In this document: piece after piece, positions 34,601 to 45,825 of the stretch
Position numbering within the stretch: position 1 is the first letter of the stretch
Layout of the letters: each line of letters opens with the position of its first letter
Translations under genes and position numbers: made by a program
The notes under the pieces: model-generated
What the model was told of the DNA's origin: nothing
Seen by the model: the letters and a program-made list of their open reading frames with translations, nothing else
Databases searched by the model: none
Assembly (NCBI RefSeq): GCF_025602895.1
Contig: NW_026516300.1
Coordinates: 114,050-178,049, forward strand
DNA: 64,000 bases
Direction: 5' to 3'
Origin: Polychytrium aggregatum
Lineage: Eukaryota; Chytridiomycota; Chytridiomycetes; Polychytriales

Positions 34601-36032
34601 CCTCCGGGACAGACTCGACAGCTCACCAGGTAGAGGTACGATACGCCATCGTCCAGCATTCTGATCATGCTCTTGACTTTGTCGACGGTGTTGGGCGTGG
34701 GCTTAGGAATCCAAACTGATCCTCTAATGTTTGCAACGCACAACAAACTGCCAATTGTGACCACAAATGAGGGCAGCTATCGACGAACAGAGATTAATGA
34801 TCACGAACCCATCGCTGAGAAGCGCCACAACGATTCGGCTCAAACCTGGCTTAGTCCGACGCTCAAGTATGGGGTGCCAACGGAATTTCTGGAAGCCATA
34901 GCGCTCTTGTGAGACGAGATGTAGCTACATAAACATGGATAATGACAGGCATGTAAGAGATTATATGGATAGGTACGGTGGGCTGGACGATAGCGACATT
35001 GTCGAGCCACTTACGACTTGGGGACGCCTGGGATTGATCAAGAGTCGGTGTTGTGGACAGCACACGATCGTCAGAACAAGTCATTCTGGCCCATCATCAC
35101 ATCGCCACTGCTCCATGTCCTTCAACCATCGAGTTGTGCACCTTAACCTTCCACCATTTGCATCACCCGTGCCACATACCTGTCGTTCCGGAGGTGCACT
35201 GAAAGGTCACAAACTCATCGAGAGGCTCACAGACTTCGAGGGACGGAGATGGAATGCTTTCGATCACAGGGAAGGCGGCGGCATCGACCAGGGTCACACC
35301 CTCGATGCGACCAGGCTTGGTGTGGTGGTAGAGAATGTACTTGATCGCATGTCTGTCGGTTGATGGTGATGTGAGTGTCAGATCGGGATCGGGCATAGCT
35401 GACTCGATTCAAACCCCGGACCAGCCTGCTCATCCTCACGACAACATGGCAGGGACATACCTCTCGCACAGGGCCTTGCGGGCTGCAGGAGGCAGGTTGA
35501 GGGCAAAGTTGAGTGTTTTCCTGGATGGAGTTCAAAGGACAGGTGAGACTCGACCCTTGTCATGGCACGGAACAAGGGTTGAACGTGTCCCTTGCTTGAA
35601 TTGATGTTCACAACTCACATCAAAACATCACACCGCACCAATAGCGGATACTCACTTGCCCAGCATCCACACGGCGAAGGAGTAGATCACCCAGCTGGCT
35701 TCAGCCTCGCAGAATGTGCCGATGACGTCGTGGCCGTCGTCGCTCCAGCCAGGAAGCGCCTTGAGGGCCTGGGCGATCAAGTAAGCTCTTCTCCACACCT
35801 GGAGATAGCTGAAGCGCTCCGAGTCGCCGTTCTCGTATGTATTAATCAAGAGGGCATCGGGCTCGTCGCGGGCAGTGTTGACGAGACACTCGACGGGATG
35901 GAACCAGGGACCAAAGGGATCGGGCTGTGGAGGGAACTTTGGCTGTTGGGAGACAGGGGTCTGCGAGGGGACATCTCGGTCCTTGGGTGGGGCTGCGAGT
36001 CCTCCGAAACAGCAGGAGAAGGCTCTGAGCAT
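31699..36032 (-). CDS. Adenylate-forming reductase (A-T-R, NRPS-like)
   Basis: Eleven exons (36032-35656, 35520-35461, 35352-35180, 35027-35015, 34903-34846, 34776-34627, 34542-34366, 34286-33955, 33825-32483, 32336-32144, 32044-31699) join in phase to 1,073 residues. The adenylation core TSGTTGVPKSAM is spread over three exons, one only 13 nt long. The A domain continues through YGSSE to KIKVNGVYVDL. A carrier domain follows with GFDSL, where Ser is the phosphopantetheine site. A thioester-reductase Rossmann domain has GIVLTGATGFLGAFL and the YGQTKWVSE Tyr/Lys pair. Such enzymes activate a carboxylic acid as AMP ester, load it on the carrier and release it as aldehyde with NADPH. It is shorter than Lys2 and lacks Lys2's extra N-terminal region, so a lysine-pathway role is not assumed. 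It may share a locus with the NRPS downstream. Confidence 0.85.
32052..32079. repeat. GTGA microsatellite inside a reductase-gene intron
   Basis: About six gtga units lie in the intron 32045-32143 of the reductase gene. On the coding strand they form the cactcact tract just before the acceptor. Confidence 0.85.
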
Positions 36033-39000
36033 GGCAGAGAGATGGGATGAGGAAAGACAGGAGGCAGCAATCGACGATGTGCAGACGAGGCCAGGAGAGC
36101 GGCGACGAAGTCGAAGGAGCGAAATGAGAGAGCGACGAGGGGGGGGCAGAACGGAAAGGCCAGATGCTTTCCCCCTGTCGGGCTGGCGAGCCAGGAGACG
36201 ACGCCCCAAACAGCATACACTTCAATTCTATTCAATGCTATGTTGTTCAGCAGTGCAACACCGCTGACGGGGCTGAGATAATGCATTTTCACTGAGCAGA
36301 GTGGCGTCGAATCTCACTCGTTGTTCACACATTTCAACACACCAATTGCTCGCCTTGCTCTCACTCCCATGACAGTCTTAACCACAGTTTGCGCCTGCTA
36401 TGCGGCCCATCTGCACAAAGCAAAGACAGAGGTGTCCCGGCGCAACGACAGCCATCTCAAGACAAAGTCCCGCCATGCCGTTTCTGTCGACTTGGTTGTC
36501 AGCCGAATCTGTTTGGATGTCGTGACGAGGGGTGCTGCAGCATCGCCGATCGTCCTCGCTCCAAGCCAAGAAGCCATGCTCTGGTCTCTGCTGCCCGCCG
36601 GGGCGTGATTTGAGTGTCTTGCTCCTCCAAGGATGAAACTGCTGCTGCGTTGGTCGCCTGGAGGGAGCCAGGGTACCGCAACCGCTCATGAACCCAGGCC
36701 AGCCCAAGACGCCGATCGCCATCCTCGCTTCCAGGTCCGGCTCGGGCCTGGCCCGCCTTCGCTCCAGTCCACCGCCATTGAATCGCATCGGCTGCTGCTG
36801 CCCCGCCTTCCATTCGCCCCTCATTCCGACTCTCCTCGCGCCGGCGTTGTCGTTTCTGGCCATATCTCGTCGCTGCCGTTAGCGTTCGGCACAAACGCAC
36901 AACCAAAGTGACTCCAGACGAAAGACCTTGCTCTGGAGATGTGAGATCGTATTCGAGACTTGCCGGAAAGCCGCGGCCAGCTTAAAGTGCAATTCTACGC
37001 CCAAGGAGATCTTCGGTTTCGATCGGACAAGTCCACAGCCAAGACGACAATAGGACGATTGTTCGGATATGCTCAACTCCACCATCGCTACAAACCCGCA
37101 CAGTCAGGCTCAGCGGCGAGACCACAGGAGAGGATGACCTTCCACGAACCAAGACGGATGAAACGGCCCGGAACACTCCACTCGGACTCAATCGCACAAC
37201 GATCGACAAAGACCGTCTCTATGTCGTCGTGACGGGCGGTCCTGGAACTCGTCGTAGCGATATGGTCGATCGAAGACACACTCTCTCGTCCAGCTCAGTG
37301 CTATGATCTACAGGCCCAGGCAAGCACAGAGGCTGCTTGACATCTGCGAACAGCACAGCATCGAGAACAGGTACAAGCTGTCGCCCAAATGCGAGGCGAT
37401 CCTCTCCGAGGGCAACCCAGAACGAGCCACCGGCCACCGACTCTGTGGCCAGTTGCTGCCCATGGCAAAGGAGTTCAAGTACCTCGGAGCCACCTTCGAT
37501 GTCAGCGGCTTCCAGATGGACCGCCAGATCCAGCGGATGACGACGATGGCCCAAGCAGTGACCCAACAGATCGCAAAGCAAGGATGCGCCATGTATACCA
37601 ACTGCGGGCTCATCTCAAAGTCGGGCCATCACAATCGTCATCGTCTTGGACCTCAAGGCTCGAGAGCTGTTCATCGATCGGGCCGATGCGGCACAAACAG
37701 AAATCGCGACCGTGCCCAACGGAAGGGCTCCGATCTCTGATGCGGATGGCTGACGCTCGATGACTGGTGAATACACACTGCTTCTCACCTTTGCGATCGT
37801 CCGCTATGAGCTGTCTACCTTTTCATGCATGGACAGGACCACCGCAGTTGGCTGCCGCTGGAAGAGAGATGTGGAGGAGATGTAGTGGAGCGATATCGGG
37901 GCTCTCCTTTGGATTCAAGCACTTCGAGATCTTTCGCCCCGCCCTGCCCTGTCCGAGTCCGGGGCACTGATGCAAGTACGCCTGCTCCCATCCTTATACC
38001 CGAACAATGCTGCCCAAGCTGATATTGCGCTTCATGCGGGGTGCTGTTCGAGTTGGCCTGTCCTTCCTTCCGGAGGGTGCCCAACGATCCCGAACAACAA
38101 GCCAGCCAACTTTGCGGCTCATTTGCCTTGTGTGTTACGCGGCTATGCAGTCTCAAGGGATGGAGCAAACATGGCAGGCAAGGGCAAAGAGGAACGGCGG
38201 CCAACACAAGGCGCTTGGCGGCGGGGCGTGGTCTGAGTCCACGGCTGGTCCTGCACGGCCATCGCCTGACTCTCTCCTGCACTCCATCGCCACCAGAGCG
38301 GGCGAATCACCGCGGCCAAGGGGCAGCGACCGAAGGAACAGCAGGCCGAAAGGAGAGGGACATGAGAGGCGGTGCAAGCCGGCGATCTCGCCAAGAGTCA
38401 CGGGATGTGCCGTTGTCAACAACCGAGCAGGCCGGCAGACCCACCCGCCCGAGCGATTCGCTTCTGTGCCGACTGTGCCTTGTCGGCCGAGGTGCTGCGC
38501 AGGCCGACAAGGCAGCATTGGCAGCTATGGCAACTGCAGTGACTGTGATGGCTCTCGTGACTGTGGCAGCAGTAGCGGCTGTATCGACTGTGGCAACTGT
38601 GACAACTGTGGCGGTTGACTGGTTGGCATCTGTGCAACCACACCGCCAGAACGCGCTCGGCAGCCAGGACCCCGCCCTTGTGAGGCTGGCTTGATGGACC
38701 TCGATGGACCCACGATTGGCCCTCGGCTTGTTGTGGCTGCACCGCGACTTCGGCCTGCTACTGTTTGGAGAGTGACAGCGTGATCGAGAGTTTGTGTGCA
38801 GCCCCCGTTTTTTTTTTCCTTCGCACACGGAGCTTGTGCCTGTTCCCTTCTGACCACCGCGGATCCACCCAAGGCCCCGTCCTGCTGGTCTTGGTGCTCC
38901 TGTGCTCAGTAGCAAGCCACCTGGCTGCTGCGCTGGCCAGTCCAGCTGAACGTGCGCCTCGGTCGTCCCAGTCTCGGGGTAGGAGGAGCAAGAGCCCTTT

Positions 39001-39309
39001 GAGATGCTCTTGTGTGGATGAGTCGCATGTGGTTGATGACCAACTCAGGACAACAAACACAGTAGACTATGGGGAGAAAGCGCAAGTGATCACAGAGCCC
39101 CCCACTCTGCTCAGCCTGGAAGACCATCAAGGACGCTGGCACATCACCGACGGAATCCGCACGGCGAATGAGGGGGCGTTGGACAGGCCCAAGGCGGCCC
39201 GCTCCGGCAAATATATGAACATCGCTCGCCCGGGAAGTGGTCAGTGCCCCCCTCGGCAAGACACATCGGTCGACTCTCACCTCATTGACAAACTCTTGAC
39301 AACTGCCTC
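36033..39309. other. Divergent spacer between reductase and NRPS genes
   Basis: The reductase and NRPS are transcribed away from each other, and this 3.3 kb lies between them. It contains a degenerate non-LTR reverse-transcriptase piece (37303-37740) and a short degenerate actgtgg-type array (38535-38620). Otherwise no convincing exon was found. It could carry a bidirectional promoter, but no specific element can be named. Confidence 0.5.
37303..37740 (+). pseudogene. Non-LTR retrotransposon reverse-transcriptase fragment
   Basis: The translation contains QAQRLLDICEQHS, then RYKLSPKCEAIL and FKYLGATFDVSG. These match the region just after the YADD box in LINE-type reverse transcriptases (line-up of 'LLxxCExHSxxxxYxLxPxKCE' and 'KYLGxxF'). 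The catalytic YADD block and the rest of the polymerase are not recognisable upstream, and after about 37615 the frame turns non-homologous. It is a short, dead remnant. Confidence 0.6.
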
Positions 39310-40258
39310 ATGACTGCAGCGCCGACCCAACCAGCAAATGCAGGCCCGACTTGGAGAAAGGTGAGTGACCGTCCGTCTTGCCTGGATGTGGTCATTGCCA
39401 CCTCTATACATGTATTGACTCTGCCCCTTTCTGCAACGACGACATGTTGGTCGAACACCCCTCAAGGCCGACTTTGCTGCTCGAGCCTTCTTCGCAACCA
39501 AGTCCGGGCCATGGTACATCATATTCGCCTCTGCCGTTTTCGCCACCGTAGCCTATATTCCCTTTGGTGTGCTGTTTGTGATGCACGGAGCAACCGTCGC
39601 AGGGTATCCGTGGCTCCACTCACCTCAGGGCATGCTGGTGGGGAGCGTGCTCGCTCTGTTCCTCGTTCTCGACCTCATAATGGGTTTAAGATACTATCGC
39701 CGCCAGCTTGGAGTTGTTGGCGCTATACATCATGTTTCCTACCTTGCGATCATAGTTGCTTCCATGTTCGTCAGCGCCGAAGGCATCGGCGCGCTGCTTG
39801 GACTCATGGAAGCGTCGACATTGGTACTGACCCTCGGGATCATCTTCCCGCGTTTGCGAAACGACTGGCTTCTGGGAGCCACCACCCTAATCGTCCGTGT
39901 CATGTATGCGACCTATATAATCGCATCGACCTATCAAGCGTTTCCCAAGTGCTCGTTCTCGCCGAGTCTTCAGTGCCCGCATGGCTCCGAGGTCTTCTGG
40001 ATCTACGTTTTTACGCTGCCCCTGAACTACTTTTTCTTCTATGGCTGGATAATTCAACAAATCCGCAATTACAAACGAACCCGAGTGACAATTAATCAAA
40101 CTGCTGCCGATGTTGACGCCAAGAGCGGAAGCAGACGCAAACTCGAACATTCCCTACAAAAAATCGCCTCCACGACGCTGGGTGTTGAGCATGTCGACAT
40201 CCATCTTACTTTCTTTGATATGGGAGGCGACTCCATCAAGGCGATCACATTTATTTCA

Positions 40259-43200
40259 GAGGCACAGAAGGCAGGAATTGAGTTCTCGGTCAAGGATCTG
40301 TTCGAGCACCCGACCATCGCCGACCTGGCTCTCTTCATCGATCAACGATCTCCGCTCATCGACGAGGACCCTCTCGATCTGGACTCGGTCGAGCTCATCG
40401 ACACCGAGCTCAAGACCACCATCCTCGAGCACCACGGACTCACCCTCGACGATGTCGACGATGTGCTCCCAGTCACGTTCATGCAAGAGGCGATGCTGGT
40501 GTCCACCCTCAAGGATCCCCACGGATCGGTGTATTTCGCATCGTCGAGCTGGGAGATCAGAGGGCTCGACGAGAAGCACATCCGAGATTCGTGGAAGATC
40601 CTCCTCGGAATCTATCCCGTGTTGCGCACTCGCTTCGTGGTTGCCGACGGCCACATCTACCAGGTGAGGGTGTGAGTGATTGTGTGGTGATTGTGAGGTG
40701 ATTGTGAGGTGATTGTGATCTGTGGGTGAGCAGCACAGAGGCAGTGATGGTGAGCAGGAGTCGGTGTGATGGCTGCAGCAGTGATTGAACTGTCAGCATG
40801 ACAGTCGATGTCCACTGTGGATGGCCAATCTCTGCTTCCAGCCCACTTGTCCGCCATCTGTTCAGCGTTCCCTTCCTCATCATGCCTTGCTCGTCGCCAT
40901 TGTCGTTGTTGTTGCCTCAGATTGTCGTCAAGAAACAAGACTCGATCTCGATCTCGGACCTCCAGGCATCGCTCACCGACGTGAACCACAATCGCATTCC
41001 CCTCGTGTCCTTCGATGTGCGGCCATCGGCCTCTGCCTCGACGTCACTCGTCGATGGCGATGGTGTCCCTGCATCCGTTGCCATCCAAGGCTCGGCCAGA
41101 GACCCTGCCACTGTCATCGACATCGATGCCGACACTGACCGTGATGCTGTCGCCACGACCATCGGCAACAGCACCACCCTTGTTGTCACCATCACGGCCC
41201 ACCACGCCGTCTACGACGGATGGTCTGTTCCCCTGATCGTCAAAGATCTCTTTGCCATCCTCTCGGGCCACGTTCCTCGACCTGCGCCGTCGTCGCGACC
41301 GTTCCTCCAGTTCCTTGCTGCTGTGGATCCGCTTGCCACCGAGGAGTACTGGACTGGCTCTCTGACGGCAATCAAGTTGTCGGAGCGAGGATTCCTCCCA
41401 TCGATCTCACACCCGAGCGCCACTGATGGTGCACTGTCAACCGGACCGGCCTTCAAGGATCTGACTGTGGCGATTGCACCGTCGCTCACGGACATCAAGC
41501 GTGCGGCCCACGGTTTTGGAGTGACGCCGGCGACGATGGCCAAGGCAGCATGGGCGATGGTTCTCCACAAGTTCACACGTGTCGACGATGTTGTGTTTGG
41601 CTGGGTTGTGTCGGGACGCCAGGTGCCAGTGCGTGGCATCGAGAGGTGAGTGTCCAAGATCGTGTGGTGTGCAGTGGGGTTGTGGCCGAGAGCAGTTGGA
41701 TGGAGTGTGAGCCAGGGACATCGGAAACACAGAGTGGGAGCCAGAGACATCGGAGACACAGGGAGTCGATCGCCATGAGGTCGCTGTGAAGCAAGCACAT
41801 TGACTGTGTTCCTCTATCACCAACCACCCATCACCCACCACCTACATCCACAGAATGGCCGGTGCCTTCGTCAACACCGTTCCTGCTCCGTTCTCAATCA
41901 ACCCATCGCTGGCCCTTGCCTCGTTCCTCAAGACCACACATGCAAGCCACATCGACTCGCTCCCACACTCCCACGTGTCCATGTCCAACATCCTCAAGTG
42001 GCTCAACAAACAGACCTCGGATCAGCTGATGGACAGTCTGTTGGTCTTCCAGAACAACGAAAGTGTCCCGGACACAGTCACCACCGACTCGTTCAGCGTG
42101 CGCTGGATCGACAGGAGCGGCAACATCTCGGACTATCCACTCACTGTCGAGGTTGTCTTTGCCAACGACTCGAGTGCCTCGATCAGTCTTGCGTACAAGG
42201 CGACAATGTTCAGCGACGAGATCGTGGCCAGCATCGGCGACTGTCTGGCCTCCACCATCGCTCGCATGTGTGACTCGGCTTCCACGAACCTCATGCTTGG
42301 CGACCTCGTTGGTCTCAGCGAGAGCGAGATGGCGGCAGTGGTTGCTCTCGGCACCGGCCCATCCGTCCCTCTCGATCCAAACACACTCCTCCAACACCGA
42401 TTCGAGCACCACGCCGCCACGACGCCAGACAGCATTGCCATTGAGTGCGGCGACAACCGGATCACCTACGGCGAGGCAAACCGACGAGCCAATGTGCTGG
42501 CCCACCAACTGCGGTCGCTCGGGGTCACACGCAATGTCCCAGTTGCGATCCTGACCAGTCGGTCGGTCGAGATGATCGTGGGTCTGCTTGCGATCCTCAA
42601 AGCCGATGGCGTGTATGTGCCAATCGATGCAAGCTATCCGGTTCATCGGATCGAGTCGATGATTGCCGATGTCTCGCCGCTTGCCATCATCCACACTGTT
42701 CCGGCGACGCCACTGGAGGCAAGCATCAGTGCAAGCATCCGCCAAGTGTTCATGAACCAGACCGACGATGGATCCCATGACGGCTCCGCTGCACCACAGT
42801 CCACAAACGACGGCACAGCACTGGCGTACATCCTGTTCACATCGGGATCGACAGGAAAGCCAAAGGGTGTGACGATCACACACGGCGGTGCTGTGAACAC
42901 CATCGACCATGTCTCGCGCGATATTGCTGCTGCGGCAGCACACAGCAAACGGTATCTCCTCTCGTCGGCGATGACATTCGACTACAGCATGATCCAGATC
43001 TTCCCCTGCTTTGATGTCGGCGGCTGTCTGGTTGTTCCGCCAGAACTCAACTTTGATGCCTTCAAGCACTGCGACGTGGCGATGACGACTCCGTCGCTGA
43101 TCAACTCCATGGGTGCACCAGACGACTACACCAACATCAGGTTCCTGATGTCGGCAGGCGAGCGAATCACCAACTCGACGATCCAGCTGTGGAGAACGCG

Positions 43201-44333
43201 ATCGAGGCTGTACAACGGGTACGTGGGGGTGGCATTGGCGCTGTGACGAGGCTCTCACCCAGCGTCGTCGAGACTGCCATCGAGATCGGTGTTGATATCG
43301 GTGTTGGTATCGGTGTTGACATGAGCCTTGGCACTGCCGTTACCATTGGGATTGACATTGGCACTGACGTGAGATTGGCGTTGGAATCGGGGAATGCATC
43401 GACCTTGGAATTGGCACGGGAGAATGGCAAGGACAGTGTCGTCGCGACTGTCATTCACATCTGGCACTGGCAGATGGATCGACACTGGTGGCAACATCGA
43501 TGATGGCTTCGAGCTGATGAGTCAGCATGGCCGTCTCGACTCCAACTAACCGCATTTGGCGTTGTCCTCGATTCAGTTACGGTCCGACCGAAACAGCAAT
43601 TGTGATCACCACGAAGCTGTTCAACGACGATGTTCCGACCATCGGAAAGCCGATCCAGAACGGGTTCGTCATGATCATGGACAAGAGCGGCCGACCTGTG
43701 CCAGTCGGAGTCGCCGGCGAGCTCTGGATCGGCGGTGTCGGTGTCTCTCCCGGATACGTGAGCCGACCCGATCTCACGGCCGAGCGATTCACCATCAATC
43801 CGTTCTTCGACAACATGAGGATGTATCGATCCGGAGATCTGGTCCGATGGACTGCCAACGGCGAGCTCGAGTGCTTTGGCCGAATTGATCACCAGGTCAA
43901 GATCCGTGGCATCCGGATTGAGCTCGATGAGATCACCTCGACCCTCGACACCCACATGGCACAGGTGTCGGCATCGTGCGCGACAGTCAAGTCTGACCGC
44001 ATCGTTGTGTTTGTGTCTCCCGCCTCGGTCGATATCCGAGCGGTTCGCAGCACGATCGAGAGCCATCTCCCAGCGCACATGTGGCCGACGCTGATTGTAC
44101 CGCTTGAACAACTGCCAATCAACAACAACGGCAAGATCGATCGACTGGCTCTCGACGCTATCGAGGTCAGCTTTGAAACGAACGAGACGATCCAGCCGGC
44201 CGAGACCGAGACTGAGATGCGTCTGGTTGACACTTGGAGCCGTGTGCTTGGAGTCGAGGTGGCCAAGATCGGAACCAACCACACGTTCTTCGAGGCTGGC
44301 GGCGACTCTCTCAAAGCGATCGCAGTTGTATCT
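40259..44333 (+). repeat. NRPS module duplication, copy 1 (4,075 bp)
   Basis: Starts in the carrier domain at gaggcacagaag and covers C, A and half of the next T domain, including three introns. Copy 2 is almost identical base for base. Exons of 725 and 1,365 nt have exactly the same lengths in both copies. Confidence 0.92.
40677..40723. repeat. gtgattgtgag minisatellite in NRPS intron (copy 1)
   Basis: Three to four tandem units of gtgattgtgag(g) right after the donor of the intron 40664-40920. Confidence 0.85.
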
Positions 44334-44751
44334 GAGGCACAGAAGGCAGGAATTGAGTTCTCGGTCAAGGATCTGTTCGAGCACCCGACCATCGCCGACC
44401 TGGCTCTCTTCATCGATCAACGATCTCCGCTCATCGACGAGGACCCTCTCGATCTGGACTCGGTCGAGCTCATCGACACCGAGCTCAAGACCACCATCCT
44501 CGAGCACCACGGACTCACCCCCGACGATGTCGACGATGTGCTCCCAGTCACGTTCATGCAAGAGGCGATGCTGGTGTCCACCCTCAAGGATCCCCACGGA
44601 TCGGTGTATTTCGCATCGTCGAGCTGGGAGATCAGAGGGCTCGACGAGAAGCACATCCGAGATTCGTGGAAGATCCTCCTCGGAATCTATCCCGTGTTGC
44701 GCACTCGCTTCGTGGTTGCCGACGGCCACATCTACCAGGTGAGGGTGTGAG

Positions 44752-44809
44752 TGATTGTGTGGTGATTGTGAGGCGATTGTGAGGTGATTGTGAGGTGATT
44801 GTGATCTGT
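44752..44809. repeat. gtgattgtgag minisatellite in NRPS intron (copy 2)
   Basis: Same array as in copy 1 but one unit longer. It accounts for the 11-bp length difference between the duplicated introns. Confidence 0.85.
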
Positions 44810-45224
44810 GGGTGAGCAGCACAGAGGCAGTGATGGCGAGCAGGAGTCGGTGTGATGGCTGCAGCAGTGATTGAACTGTCAGCATGACAGTCGATGTCCA
44901 CTGTGGATGGCCAATCTCTGCTTCCAGCCCACTTGTCCGCCATCTGTTCAGCGTTCCCTTCCTCATCATGCCTTGCTCGTCGCCATTGTCGTTGTTGTTG
45001 CCTCAGATTGTCGTCAAGAAACAAGACTCGATCTCGACCTCGGATCTCCAGGCATCGCTCACCGACGTGAACCACAATCGCATTCCCCTCGTGTCCTTCG
45101 ATGTGCGGCCATCGGTTTCTGCCTCGACGTCACTCGTCGATGGCGATGGTGTCCGTGCATCCGTTGCCATCCAAGGCTCGGCCAGAGACCCTGCCACTGT
45201 CATCGACATCGATGCCGACACTGA

Positions 45225-45229
45225 CCGTG
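45225..45229. repeat. Target-site duplication, left (ccgtg)
   Basis: ccgtg precedes the 5' LTR and is repeated at 51305-51309 after the 3' LTR. In the uninterrupted module copy 1 the same place reads a single gaccgtgatgct. A 5-bp duplication is typical of Ty3/gypsy integration. Confidence 0.95.
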
Positions 45230-45648
45230 TGTGATGACCAGCATCACAACGGACCAATGAGATTGTCCCGCATGCTCTCGCCCTCCGCACCAATCATGAG
45301 TCCCCACGTGTTTGTTTGCCCCCATGCATGAGCACGCGCCGTTGCCACCCGCGTCTACTGGTTTCCTGCCTCCCCCACCGCTCGGCACATGTCCCCGGGC
45401 TGTGCCAAGCCTCTCTCGCTTGCACACCAGCCACTCTCGCACCCCCTTCTCGCTTCTCTGTGATGCTCCACCCTTCTCGCCCACTTTTGCCCCTCGACCT
45501 TCTCCCGGTCTATAAATAGCCCTGCATGTCTGAGCCTATGTTGAACACCAGTTCGAACAAAACTTGTTCTTTGGTGTTCGGGGCTAAAAGCTAATAAAGC
45601 TCATACCAAGCACTTGGTCTTCGTCCTTGCGCTTGTTCACTCCTTACA
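45230..45648 (+). repeat. 5' LTR
   Basis: 419 bp, tgtgatgacc...cttaca. It contains a TATA-like box tataaata (45511-45518), a putative transcript start region near 45551, and an aataaa polyadenylation-type signal (45593-45598). Confidence 0.95.
45511..45561 (+). promoter_or_regulatory. LTR core promoter and probable RNA 5' end
   Basis: TATA-like tataaata lies at 45511-45518. About 40 bp downstream is gttcgaacaaa (45551-45561), which is exactly complementary to the primer-binding site after the LTR. In self-priming Tf1/sushi elements the first 11 nt of the RNA pair with the primer-binding site, so the transcript start is inferred at or near 45551. Confidence 0.55.
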
Positions 45649-45649
45649 C

Positions 45650-45660
45650 TTTGTTCGAAC
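45650..45660 (+). other. Primer-binding site, likely self-primed
   Basis: tttgttcgaac begins one base after the 5' LTR and is the exact reverse complement of LTR bases 45551-45561. It does not begin with the tgg expected for pairing with a tRNA CCA end. Eight of the 11 bases form a palindrome (gttcgaac), which lowers the weight of the match. Confidence 0.55.
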
Positions 45661-45825
45661 TCTCTTCTACTGATACCACCTGCTTGGTATCTTCCGCTCC
45701 TAGCCCCGCCCCTTTCCTAGTCCTGTCCGAACCTCAAGCACACTTGTGTCTGAGCCCTCTTCGCTCTCCTGTTCTTGAACCTCCTCGCTTTTTTTTTTTT
45801 TCCCAGTCCCAGTCCCAGTCCCGCC

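Noticed and set aside
31699-36032. Calling the A-T-R gene LYS2
   Set aside because: It lacks the extra N-terminal region of Lys2 and is several hundred residues shorter; a generic adenylate-forming reductase is safer.
42900-44150. Predicting the amino acid chosen by the two A domains
   Set aside because: The binding-pocket positions could be located only roughly and fungal codes are unreliable. All that can be said is that the two domains, being near identical, should pick the same substrate.
43455-44969. Long antisense open frame (504 codons) opposite the NRPS
   Set aside because: It is the shadow of codon-biased NRPS exons. It recurs opposite copy 2 and has no family motif.
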